Source: Bolinopsis microptera
Lineage: Eukaryota; Ctenophora; Tentaculata; Lobata; Bolinopsidae
Length of the DNA stretch: 64,000 bases
Assembly: GCF_026151205.1 (NCBI RefSeq)
Contig: NC_087074.1
Location: 19,140,740 to 19,204,739, forward strand
Direction of reading: 5' to 3'
The first letter of the stretch is position 1. Each line of letters starts with the position of its first letter. This document shows positions 1 to 19,829 of the stretch, in pieces. The notes under the pieces were generated by a model. It did no database searches and had not been told where the DNA came from. It saw nothing but the letters and a program-made list of their open reading frames with translations. A program made the position numbers and the translations under genes.

Positions 1-199
1 TGACATCCAAAAACCATCGATACTTTTTCGAGATATTTTGACTGATGGTTTCAGACATCTTTAATATGTTTAACTTTAACATATTTAAGATGAATTAAAA
101 ATCAATTTAATTTCAACGGAGCTCGAAACATAGCTATACATATAGCTTTTATATACTGAAACAGTAAATTTATAGCGTGCAGTTCAACGATTTTATCAT

Positions 200-8949
<8,750 letters not shown>

Positions 8950-10340
8950 CGAAATATTGGACTAATTCAGTAATTCAGTTCACAACTTCTCTTTCATTAC
9001 ATTGCACTTGGAAAATATTTAGACATGAATATGTTTCGCTGCCAATTTTGATGGTAGAAAATAAACCGATAAAATAAACTGATAAAACCATATGAAAAAA
9101 ATTTCAAGTAATGTTAACTGAACACTGAACAAGTTGTTGCGAGATATATAAATAACATTTGTAAAATGTTTCCAAAAATAAACAGCAGGCAACGTCGCGT
9201 AAAACTCAACTCGCACATCCACGGAACATATTTTGTCAGTTTCTTTGTCACCAAAGCTAAATACACACAATCTGCAATCTGCATGAGCAAGTGCTCTGTG
9301 GCATCAAATTAACTCAATTAAACGAACAATTACATTTTCTCAGGAGCAGGCGGCACTAAAAGATAAGATTCTGCAGGGACTGCTAAAAGACCATCTGCAA
9401 CAGTAGTCTCTCTAATTTTCTAATTAGTAGAACGAACATGATTACACATGTACTACAATAACCTGATTATACGAAGTCTGGTTAGGCGAGGCTGCTCAGC
9501 AAATGTTTGGCAAGTCTTCCCAATCTCCGGGGTAGGTTTTCAGTGGGTAATAATTGATAATAAAAACTAATCAGGAATAACGAAATGAACCGGCAAATAT
9601 AACGAGCTCGGAATATCGGAAGAGTGATAACATGGTCTAGCACAAATGAGCCACCAATTAAATAATGCAGTGCAACTGAATGTAATCAGGACATGATATA
9701 TTGTACCAGGTACATCTTAGAAATACGGTACGTGTTCACATATTACGCTCGCCAGATTATGGGAATTATTAGCCACTTAATATACTATACACTATACAGT
9801 GTGCAGCTATGTTATAGCTATTGTGCAGACATTAAGTTAGCTACTCCAAACGACTCACTCCAAGTCAACTTACGTAATATATCATGACGCAGTGAAACTA
9901 TCGGACTACGATGTATGGGGACTTGCCACCCCATGGCAACATTAAAATATATTGACTCTGTTACATCGTTTCCTGTTAATATAAAACTCCGTTACAAATT
10001 GAACTGGGATCTGGCAATACTACACCTCAGATCAATAAAATATGATATAAAGTAATGTAAAACTAGATCTAATAGTAATAATACAAAATAGTCTACTACT
10101 AATAGCTTAATAATTAACTATGAAAGAGTAATTATCGTAATATGAATGATCTCTTATACAACAAAACATGTGTAACCTACAAAACATGTGTAACAAGTTT
10201 GTACCATTATTACTTGATTTTTAATAGTTTCAGTACAGTGCTACAGAAGACGCACCTAACAATAAAGACAGTAAACGGCACAAAGTACACATATCGCTCT
10301 ATTCATACTTATTATATGCATAATCCTAGGGTACAATAAA
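8950..10340. other. Intergenic or upstream region, no convincing gene
   Basis: Upstream of the receptor kinase start codon. AT-rich, with short frames lacking recognisable domains. A motif near 9888-9955 (GGGGACTTGCCACCCCATGG) recurs near 11950-12010. A short frame preceded by a good acceptor (TTTTCTCAG at 9339-9347) could be a terminal exon but has no recognisable homology. Confidence 0.5.
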
Positions 10341-10345
10341 ATGGC

Positions 10346-10450
10346 TTCTCTCAACAGTACAACTTTATCTTATAGCGGTATCTGTGTGGTATTTAATGAA
10401 CTCTCAACAGTACAACTTTATCTTATAGCGGTATCTGTGTGGTATTTAAT
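10346..10450 (+). repeat. Tandem duplication of about 52 bp
   Basis: Two back-to-back copies of a block beginning CTCTCAACAGTACAACTTTA and ending GTGGTATTTAAT, essentially identical, so recent. Confidence 0.85.
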
Positions 10451-11010
10451 ACCTAATACCTATGGCCTCTTGCAAAATCACAACTGTTGCTAAACTCAAC
10501 ATATTGTAGTTGCACGAGGAGATAATTAAGACTGCAGAAATTTCTCGGGGGAAACGAAAAATACACGTTATAGAAATTACCCGGAAGTTTGGAAACTATT
10601 GTCAAAAATATCATTGCAGAGGAAGATAGGAGTCGCAATTTGATGAGTTTTTGGTTTGCCAAAAGAAAACGAGGAGCAGTTGAGGGAACAATTGCAGACG
10701 TTTTAGAGCAACAACGCAAGAAGTCAAGAATATAACTTGGTTTCAGAACCAAATATCTTCCTTACATCTTAAATGCATGTTTTACTAATAGTAATACGGT
10801 CAATATTTTGATCCTGAAGTTCAACTTATAACTTATAACTTAAAGGGTTCAAGAAGAGTTGTGGGATAGACAAACTGAAAGAAAATATCAAGGCAATCGT
10901 CGACTAAGAACCACTAAGAAACCAACAATCCAAAAATCACAATTAAATTATGATCTGAACGGGCCGATTTGTGGTTCATCATCGAGTGACCAGTCACCAT
11001 CGATTATTTT

Positions 11011-11285
11011 GTCACGTGCCGCCGATCAGACCAATCACCAACGAGTATTTTGTCACGTGCCGCCGATCAGACCAATCACCAACGAGTATTTTGTCACGTG
11101 CCGCCGATCAGACCAATCACCATCGAGTATTTTGTCACGTGCCGCCGATCAGACCAATCACCATCGATTATTTTGTCACGTGCCGCCGATCAGACCAATC
11201 ACCATCGAGTATTTTGTCACGTGCCGCCGATCAGACCAATCACCATCGAGTATTTTGTCACGTGCCGCCGATCAGACCAATCAAG
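11011..11285 (+). repeat. 41-bp minisatellite, seven units, each with CACGTG
   Basis: Units start at 11011, 11052, 11093, 11134, 11175, 11216 and 11257. Each holds GTCACGTGCCGCCGATCAGA followed by CCAATCACCA. Copies differ only at one or two sites (AACGAG, ATCGAG or ATCGAT). Because 41 is not a multiple of three, a frame through the array cycles through all phases, which explains three overlapping frames here. These frames are not genes. Confidence 0.95.
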
Positions 11286-11289
11286 TAAC

Positions 11290-12690
11290 AAGAGTCAGGG
11301 GAGCGACCGTAGCTGTAAATTTTTGGTTTATTTTCCTTATCTGGAATATTTTCCTTATTCTACCCGGTTGAGACGGTTATCATACTTTGTAGTAATACTT
11401 TGTAGTTATATAAGCTTATAAGTAATACATATTGAGAAAAGCTTTGCAAATTATGGGACCATCAGTAAATAAATTAAAGTGCAAATTATTACCACATTAT
11501 TGGCACATTCATATACCAGTTTCGCTCTGCTAACAGGAACTATTGTATTAATAATTACAAGCAAATTTTGAGCTTGAACTAACCCTTTAATCCCAAAATT
11601 ACTTGTTAGTATATATTAACCCAATCAATGTCTGGAAAACTGCAAATTTGCACATGCCCAGCACCTGTTCTTACGTTATGCGAGATGACGACACGTAGAG
11701 GCCGCAGAATAATGCGCACAGATACTGGTGGAAATAATTTGAAATCATGGCAGGCCTGAGGCCCTTTGTTTTTATCTTAATCCAGTCCTAACATATCAAA
11801 ATAAAAACATATGTTGAAATGTAACGCAGTAGAATGAATTATGCGCGGGATGACAACGGTTGGCGAGATGCCAAGATATGGCTGGGTATTGTTCTACGTT
11901 TCAATGTATCAACATCCTATTCATGATATCAAATTGTTCTTATATTAAGACGCAATGAAACTACCGGACCACGATGTTTGGGGACTTGCCACCCCATGGC
12001 AACATTAAAATATACTATTATAGTAGTATTGACAGTTTTAAAATTGTATAACATACCAATAACGTAATATATAACGATCCTGGCGCAAAGTGCTCAACAG
12101 TCGATTATAGCAATATTATTATGATGAGTTTCTGGGAACTGTTATCTCCCAATCTGCTCTTTTAGTAGGATTTTAAAGTGCGGACTGCGGAAACATATTT
12201 TAGTGCGGAAACACATTTTTGAGCGGAAACACATTGCTCCATCATTGATTCAAGAAAAAAACAAGAAAATGAAATTTTTTTTCACCATTGCAGCAATGCC
12301 AAGAATACCGTTTTTTTGAATTCCGGTTATATGGTTATTAAAAAATTGTTGCATGGTTATTAAAAAATTACGGGTTCAAAGTCCGACTGAATTTTTAAAT
12401 AGAGCAACATCAGAATAGGCCGGTGAACTACCCCTATGATTGAATTTAGGTGATATGATTCACAACATACTCAGAACATAAATCATTAGTCATTATTTTT
12501 ATACTAGAAGTGAAAACTGTAAGTATAATAAACTGTAAGTATAATAAAGACACACGCAAAATACTTCTAAAGCTATGAAGCCTGAAAACTTGTTATAGAT
12601 TTCTACAGTCGCCTTGAAAGCACCGGAAATGAATTACTTTCTGCTGCATTTCACGAGCAGATTATGCTCACCAAATATAACTTAATCGAT
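11290..12690. other. Gene-free stretch
   Basis: AT-rich sequence with short interspersed repeats and no open frame with recognisable content. Two adjacent copies of an AACTGTAAGTATAATAA block occur at 12515-12548. Confidence 0.5.
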
Positions 12691-12694
12691 ACAC

Positions 12695-12842
12695 TTCACC
12701 GGCGACACCTAAGGAGAATCTTGAACATCAAGTAGCCAAAAGGGATGATCAGCAATGATAGGCTATACAAAAGATGTAATGTTGAAATGCTCTCTAAGCG
12801 TATTGGATGTAAGCGTTGGAAGAAGCCAGGAGAACACCCCAG
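12695..12842 (+). mobile_element. Decayed LINE reverse transcriptase tail
   Basis: A frame reading LHRRHLRRILNIK, stop, PKGMISNDRLYKRC then SKRIGCKRWKKP resembles the C-terminal tail of non-LTR retrotransposon ORF2 proteins (RRILxI...ISNxxLYxRC...RWKxLGHVLR). It has an in-frame stop and no RT core, so it is a fossil scrap. Confidence 0.45.
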
Positions 12843-12855
12843 AACAAGTGGCACT

Positions 12856-12985
12856 ATTATTTCACTATCATTTCACTATCATTTTACTATTATTTCACTA
12901 TAATTTTACTATTATTTCACTATTATTTCACTATAATTTTACTATTATTTCACTATTATTTCACTATTATTTCACTATTTTCACG
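12856..12985 (+). repeat. TTCACTATTATT-type minisatellite
   Basis: About ten degenerate 11-12-bp units of TTTCACTAT(T/C)AT. The Phe/Tyr/Leu-rich frames across it are artefacts. Confidence 0.85.
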
Positions 12986-13224
12986 TAATTTCACAATGAA
13001 ATTACGTGGTCATCACCAGAAGTCTTAGGTTAAATGTTGACAAACCCATACCCATAAGTTTAGCATTATAGAGTGGAGCCGAGAGAGTCCATTGACAACA
13101 TTCATAACCCTACATAACCCTACATTTAATGTTGTCTTATTGTTGTCTTAATGTTGTTTTATTGTTGTCTTAATGTTGTTTTATTGTTGAATCGGTGTTC
13201 GTTAATGTGGCCAAAAACTTATTT

Positions 13225-15300
13225 TTGGTCTAATAATTGTGTTTTTGAGCCACACGCAAAAATTCTCTGCTACTCTCTGTAATTACATAACTCTTCATAA
13301 ATCTTAAAGTTAAACATTTGCATTGGGCTACAAGGAAATGACACTATCTGTAATTACATAATTCTTCATAAACTTAAAGTTAAACAGTCGCATTGGGCTA
13401 AAGGGAAATGACACAAAATGAGTATAACATATAATAATTCGACGAATCTCGCGTTGCACACTTTTCCTGTCTTTACTACCTGGCTCGTTAGAATCTTGAT
13501 GTTCAAATTATTTGCTTTTACTTTAAAAGAGAAATTAAGATTTTCTTACAATAACTATAAGCACGTATAATTGTAGGGATATTATCATTTTTTCATTATC
13601 TTTTCTTACAATAATAAGATTAAGAAAAGATAATGAATAAATAATATTAGGTACGTAGGATTTCAGAAATTTCACAACTTACATAATTATTGTGCATTAC
13701 ATTTCTATTCCGTTAACATTGGTTAGCACTTTTTGGCCAATCCCAATCAACAATCAAAGTAACCCTCATAACTGGACCATAGTTAGATATATACCGTTTG
13801 GACTGTGGTCTCTGCATATTATAGAGTGACCTGCAATTCTACAGGATCACCAGAACTCTTAAAGGACAGAATTATCTTCCATATCTAGGATTGAGTACAG
13901 TAAGCTGCGTCTAGTAGACTGGGCCGACAATTCCACCACTTCAATAATTCAAGGTACCAAGTTTCTTAGTAAAGCAGCTCTTAAAGTTAACCGTCCGTTA
14001 GACAAGGAGTCCCATGTGGATGAGCATAGTTTATCATATTTTAATGGGTGCTTACCATTAGTTTAGCATATTAAGATTTGTCCCTCTCTGCTCTCCCAAT
14101 GCCCCAGCCCGAAACCAACCACTTTCGGAAAAATCTTCAAGTTGGCAATGTAAATCAGTTCTAAACGGTCAACGTTTAGACAAGGAATCCCATGTGGATG
14201 AGCATAGTTTATCCTATTTTAATGGGCATTTAATTTAAATCCTGGAGATATTACGTTGCTTAGTACATAAGCTCTAAACTGTCAACACGGAGTCCCATGT
14301 TAATGAACAGAGTTTATCCTAATTTAATTGGCACTTACTATAACATTCATTTTAGCATATCAAGATTTTATCATGACGTCCCTCACCCTATGCCAGGACC
14401 CAGAACTGGCCGGAGTTATTTTAGAGTTGTGCCTCACCTTTGGTTATAACTCCTGATTTCTGCAAATCTAGATTTACCGCGGACGTTTTTCCCGTTTAAA
14501 ATTGCTAATAATTGTGTTTTCGAGCCACACGCAAAAATTCTCTGCTACTCTCTGTAATTACATAACTCTTCATAAATCTTAAAGTTAAACATTTGCATTG
14601 GGCTACAAGGAAATGACACTATCTGTAATTACATAATTCTTCATAAACTTAAAGTTAAACAATCGCATTGGGCTACAAGGATATAACACAAAATTAGTAT
14701 AACATAAAATAATTCGACGAATCTCGCGTTGCACACCTTTCCTGTCTTTACTACCTGGCTCGTTAGAATCTTGATGTTCAAATTATTTGCATTTACATTA
14801 CAATAAGCACGTATAATTGTAGGGATATTATCATTTTTCATTATCTTTTCTTACAATAATAAGATTAAGAAAAGATAATGAATAAATAATATTAGGTGCG
14901 TAGGATTTCAGAAATTTCACAACTTACATAATTATTGTGCATTACATTTCTATTCCGTTAACATTGGTTAGCACTTTTTGGCCAATCCCAATCAACAATC
15001 AAAGTAACCCTCATAACTGGACCATAGTTAGATATATACCGTTTGGACTGTGGTCTCTGCATATTATAGAGTGACCTGCAATTCTACAGGATCACCAGAA
15101 CTTAGTACAGTAAGCTGCGTCTAGTAGACTGGGCCGACAATTCCACCACTTCAATAATTCAAGGTACCAAGTTTCTGAGTAAAGCAGCTCTTAAAGTTAA
15201 CCGTCCGTTAGACAAGGAGTCCCATGTGGATGAGCATAGTTTATCATATTTTAATGGGTGCTTACCATTAGTTTAGCATATTAAGATTTGTCCCTCTCCC
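13225..15300 (+). repeat. Segmental duplication: two copies of about 0.77 kb
   Basis: The blocks at about 13225-14090 and 14505-15300 align throughout, starting CTAATAATTGTGTTTT(T/C)GAG and ending near TTTGTCCCTCTC, with a few indels. The spacer between them (14170-14360) holds further partial copies of the CCCATGTGGATGAGCATAGT motif. No open frame in either copy has recognisable content. Probably a duplicated non-autonomous repeat. Confidence 0.85.
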
Positions 15301-16228
15301 AATGTCAGGACACATACCTGGCCAGAGTTCTCTTATAGAGTTAGAGTTGTGCCTGACGTTTGGTTTTAACTCCCGCTCTCTGGAAATCTAAATTTACCGC
15401 GGACGTTTTCCCTCGGGTAAAATCGATAACAACTGATTTTGGTCTAAAAACTGATATTTGGTCTAACGCGTCCTAATGTCTCCAACTGCTGCTGCTGGTG
15501 AGCGCTCCTACTAAATCGCTCGCATTGATAACTTTGAGAACGAATACCAAAGCGCAGCGAGCAGGATGATGCCATTATGCCTACTGGTCGCTCTGTTTTT
15601 TGATAGAAAATTCTAGAAGCTTTACCACTCATTCGCATTGAGTATGGTTTTTATGAGCTGTCAGTCTTCAACTTTTAAGCAAGCCAATTTAAAACATTTG
15701 TAATATAATGTGTTTTCTCTTTTTCCCCACTGCACCACCTCGCCGCAAAATGCAAAAGATCACATTGAGTACCATCCCGTCCAAAGCCACGTTGCAAAGT
15801 CATGACAGTCTTATTTGTCCTTAGTTAACACAATATACTAAATTACAGGAATAGGTCGCACTTGAATCAGTGGCGTAACGTTGCCTGTTGGCGCCGAAAA
15901 AGCGCCCACTGTTGATGCCCCTTCCCTTCTGACGCCTCTCCCTAAAATTGAACAAATTAGGTGATTTTAGAGGATACGCCGGTAAAAATCTCTAAAAAAG
16001 TGAGTTTCTAGAGCAAAACACGCAGTTTTGCTAGTACTTCAGTTAAGTTTTTCAAAATTATCCCACATTCAAACGACAATTTGGCCAAGGATGTTAAGTA
16101 CGTAGCGTATCTTATAAACGTACGGCATACGTGCGTATTCGGACAAAATATAACATCAAACTTTTTTTTCTAAAAATGCAAAATGGGCCGTATTTTCACG
16201 TTATGTCTTAGAATTTAGACAAACGGCG

Positions 16229-17787
16229 TACCTTAATTCCCAAAAATTTGGGCGACAAAAAATTTGAGCGGGCCTCTCGCCCAAATTTTAACTTTTAATA
16301 TCATTGGTTTTTAAATTCGTTTTTGTCCACGCACTGACACGGACACTCGTCCGCAAATTCAAATAGATACGATGAGTAAACTCCTCGTCCAAAGCCACGT
16401 TTTGCTAAAGTCATGACAGTCTTATTTGCCATTAGTTTAACCAATCATACTAAATTCAGGAAATGAGGGTCGTGCACTTTGTAATCAGTGTTGTAACGTT
16501 GCCTGTTGGCGCCGAAAAGCGCCACACTGTTGATGCCCCTTCCTGTCAGGTTGATAGCTCTCCCTAAAATTGAATCAAATTGGTGATTTTAGAGGATTCG
16601 TCCGTAAAAATCCTAAAAAAGGATTTCTTAGAGCAAAACACGCATTTTTGCTAGTATTCAGTTAATTTTTGAAAATGTATCCCACATTTTCAACGACAAT
16701 TTGGCCAAGGATGTTAAGTACGGTGCCTACTAGTAAACGTACGGCATATTGCGTATTCGGACAAAATATAACTCAAACTTTTTCTAAAAGCCTTCGCCCA
16801 ATTTTTGCAGACCAAATTAATTGCATAAATCTTTTCCGTCTGCTAAATTTTTTGCTAACCAAACTTTTGGCATTTGGCCTGTGGCCCTGAAATCTATAGA
16901 AAGATGGCTTTTTCTTCATATCCAAGTGAAATAATATTTGAAATTTTAGTTTTCTAATCTGTCATTCATGGCTTGACCAAGTAAAAAGGCTTATATTTTA
17001 AATGAATAGAAATAACTGGAATAGCTAACAGCTACTAATAAAACAAATGGCTAGAGGTACGGATAGCTAGAGATTTAAACAAGATCTGCAAATGGATTAT
17101 CATCCACCGTAAAGTCTGATCTACAAGCATCAGTTATACCCGACTTCTCAAAGCCTTTCCTTATGTCATCTGGCCTCCCTTTTAAATATACAAAAAGTTC
17201 GTTGATCCAACGAGCGTGTACTTCACGGATCACTGTCAAGCGGGTATCAATTTTCACATTGTCTGATGAAACTCCTCCATTGAGCTGACACACTATGTTT
17301 TTCGCGTACCAATATTCGTACTTATTGCGCATGAATTTCTTAGCCAGTCCATTGATAGATATGTCCAGGGGCTGTAGATGATGGGTCATATTAGCGGGAA
17401 CTTTCTGTAGGATGCAGTTGTTGGCTGTCATCAGATCTTTTAGTGTCTGTGTGTGTTGGGCCCGAAACACATCTGATATCAGTGGCGCTTTCTGCTCAGG
17501 GTTGTTGATGGAGGCTCGAACTGATTCTATGTGGGGAAGAAGGATTTTCTCAAAGAACTGGACACTGGTCAGGCTATAAGAAAGCAAAATGACTGGAATA
17601 ATAAAGAATAATAATGAACTAAGGCAAATATCTAACTGAAATTTTAGTGGAAAATCGTTCATTTTTCGAAGAATTTGTGCCCAAATTTTCGGTCGCCCAA
17701 ATGAGTTCAAATTTTCTGCCCAAATTTTTCGGGCTCAAATAAATTGTGCTCAATATAATGGCACACAAATTTTTGGGAACTAAGGTA
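16229..17787 (-). mobile_element. Pogo-type (Tc1/mariner superfamily) element, copy 1, truncated
   Basis: Bounded by TA and inverted termini of about 25-40 bp (TACCTTAATTCCCAAAAATT at 16229; the complement ends AACTAAGGTA at 17787). It encodes a 211-aa minus frame (17710-17075) matching the C-terminal part of pogo/Tigger DDE transposases: ISDVFRAQHT (second Asp) and VPANMTHHLQPLD. The helix-turn-helix and the first Asp region are missing, so it cannot be autonomous. Its 5' portion is split by a roughly 510-bp insertion (about 16290-16800) that copies sequence from just upstream. Confidence 0.75.
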
Positions 17788-17808
17788 TTTTCGACCGGTT
17801 TTTCGGCG

Positions 17809-18855
17809 TACCTTAATTCCCAAAAATTTGGGCGACAAAAAATTTGAGCGGGCCTCTCGCCCAAATTTTTTGCAGACCAAATTAATTGCATAAATCTTTT
17901 CCGTCTGCTAAATTTTTTGCTAACCAAACTTTTGGCATTTGGCCTGTGGCCCTGAAATCTATCTAAGAAAGATGGCTTTTTCTTCATATCCAAGTGAAAT
18001 AATATTTGAAATTTTAGTTTTCTAATCTGTCATTCATGGCTTGACCAAGTAAAAAGGCTTATATTTTAAATGAATAGAAATAACTGGAATAGCTAACAGC
18101 TACTAATAAAACAAATGGCTAGAGGTACGGATAGCTAGAGATTTAAACAAGATCTGCAAATGGATTATCATCCACCGTAAAGTCTGATCTACAAGCATCA
18201 GTTATACCCGACTTCTCAAAGCCTTTCCTTATGTCATCTGGCCTCCCTTTTAAATATACAAAAAGTTCGTTGATCCAACGAGCGTGTACTTCACGGATCA
18301 CTGTCAAGCGGGTATCAATTTTCACATTGTCTGATGAAACTCCTCCATTGAGCTGACACACTATGTTTTTCGCGTACCAATATTCGTACTTATTGCGCAT
18401 GAATTTCTTAGCCAGTCCATTGATAGATATGTCCAGGGGCTGTAGATGATGGGTCATATTAGCGGGAACTTTCTGTAGGATGCAGTTGTTGGCTGTCATC
18501 AGATCTTTTAGTGTCTGTGTGTGTTGGGCCCGAAACACATCTGATATCAGTGGCGCTTTCTGCTCAGGGTTGTTGATGGAGGCTCGAACTGATTCTATGT
18601 GGGGAAGAAGGATTTTCTCAAAGAACTGGACACTGGTCAGGCTATAAGAAAGCAAAATGACTGGAATAATAAAGAATAATAATGAACTAAGGCAAATATC
18701 TAACTGAAATTTTAGTGGAAAATCGTTCATTTTTCGAAGAATTTGTGCCCAAATTTTCGGTCGCCCAAATGAGTTCAAATTTTCTGCCCAAATTTTTCGG
18801 GCTCAAATAAATTGTGCTCAATATAATGGCACACAAATTTTTGGGAACTAAGGTA
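17809..18855 (-). mobile_element. Pogo-type element, copy 2, truncated
   Basis: Same TA-flanked termini and the same 211-aa DDE fragment (18778-18143) as copy 1, identical at protein level, but without the 510-bp insertion. It sits only 21 bp from copy 1, and both have the flank CGGCG before the left TA. That arrangement looks like tandem duplication more than two independent insertions. Confidence 0.75.
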
Positions 18856-18955
18856 TTTAACATCAATGAATTTGGCACCCCCCCCTAAGATCCCCCCCCC
18901 CCCCCGGCACAGCGGGGTCAGCGGCGCCCTCCGTTACGCCACTCATTTGAATCCT

Positions 18956-19829
18956 AAGGTGATATAATTCGAGCGCATAGAGATTAATCACTATCCCTAT
19001 TTGGCTTAATTTTCATCAGAACTCTAAAATACCTATGACTATCTTTAGATCTATTATTGATCGTGTTTAAATACTGCTATGTTTGCAATAGTAGATATAA
19101 TAGAGTAATAGTGATACATCAGAATGATGATGTATGTACGACTACGAGACTGTTTATTTCTCTTTGTTATCATCATTTTGCTGACACCACCATCTCGACT
19201 GAAATTTGTGATAGAGCCGAACCATTTTTTCTTTTGAATGCAACTTTTTGTTGTCTCTATATCGTATAATATGATGTTTGCCTCTAGAAAGGTATAATAT
19301 TAAAATTATTTAATCGCAAAATTAATCGCAAAATGGTGATTGTAGACCCGCTTATTTAGAGGAGGGCAGAATGGTGTAGATAATGGGCTTTCTGCTAGTT
19401 ATCACTCGACTATGATATTTGAAACGTTTAGGAAAGAGCCCGGCCATGAAAGTATGTAAAATGTCAATAGTACAAATGTATAAGCTTCGTTCGATGTATT
19501 TTGGACGCTGATTCCGAATTACCTGCTATAAATATAGGGTTGAAACGCTTGCCCGAAAAGTCATCGGCAAAAACTGTTTTGGTCACACGACAGGCTTGTA
19601 AAATACGAATTACGGTCATAGTGATCAGCTTCGGGGTCATGGTTGCTGGATAGGATTAGGGTTTATAAAACCATTTCATTCGGCTGCAAATCCACAAATT
19701 CATTTAAAATTTATTTTAAGTCACGTGATAGCACGCTGGTGAGTTAATTAGTAAACTTCTATTATGTACTTTCCTCAATCTTCAGTTGTTGATATTTCGT
19801 TTAAACATCGATTTTTCTAGCAATGTAGA
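18956..19829. other. Upstream region of the Cys-rich gene
   Basis: No supported coding content. A TATAAATA motif lies at 19527-19534, about 300 bp upstream of the start codon, and a two-codon upstream ATG-TAG lies at 19823. Confidence 0.45.
19527..19534 (+). promoter_or_regulatory. Possible TATA box for the Cys-rich gene
   Basis: TATAAATA about 300 bp before the ATG at 19830. Plausible core promoter with a 270-bp 5' UTR, but unproven in AT-rich sequence. Confidence 0.25.

Larger units (their letters stand above)
9884..12012 (+). repeat. Dispersed direct repeat pair (about 65 bp)
   Basis: The blocks at about 9886-9952 and 11948-12012 match closely across ACGATGT.TGGGGACTTGCCACCCCATGGCAACATTAAAATATA. 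They look like two copies of one interspersed repeat; the intervening 2 kb is not repeated. Confidence 0.7.
15867..18950. mobile_element. Composite transposon block bounded by AGTGGCGTAACG inverted termini
   Basis: CAGTGGCGTAACG followed by a GGCGCC-containing stretch at 15869-15900 is answered by the inverse (GGCGCC...CGTTACGCCACT) at 18924-18943. The block contains a partial internal duplication (15780-16190 resembles 16385-16790), two pogo-type DDE elements and poly-C tracts at 18883-18904. I infer an older element repeatedly invaded by younger ones. No intact transposase belongs to the outer element. Confidence 0.5.

Noticed and set aside
9290-9405. Possible last exon after TTTTCTCAG reading EQAALKDKILQGLLKDHLQQ then stop
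   Set aside because: Helical and coding-like, but I recognise no protein and find no upstream exon; could be chance.
10641-10733. 30-aa basic frame MSFWFAKRKRGAVEG
   Set aside because: Too short, no homology, no promoter or neighbour support.
10859-11421. Three overlapping 105-170-aa frames with repeated RAADQTNH motifs
   Set aside because: The 41-bp minisatellite lacks stops in all three phases, so all frames stay open by chance.
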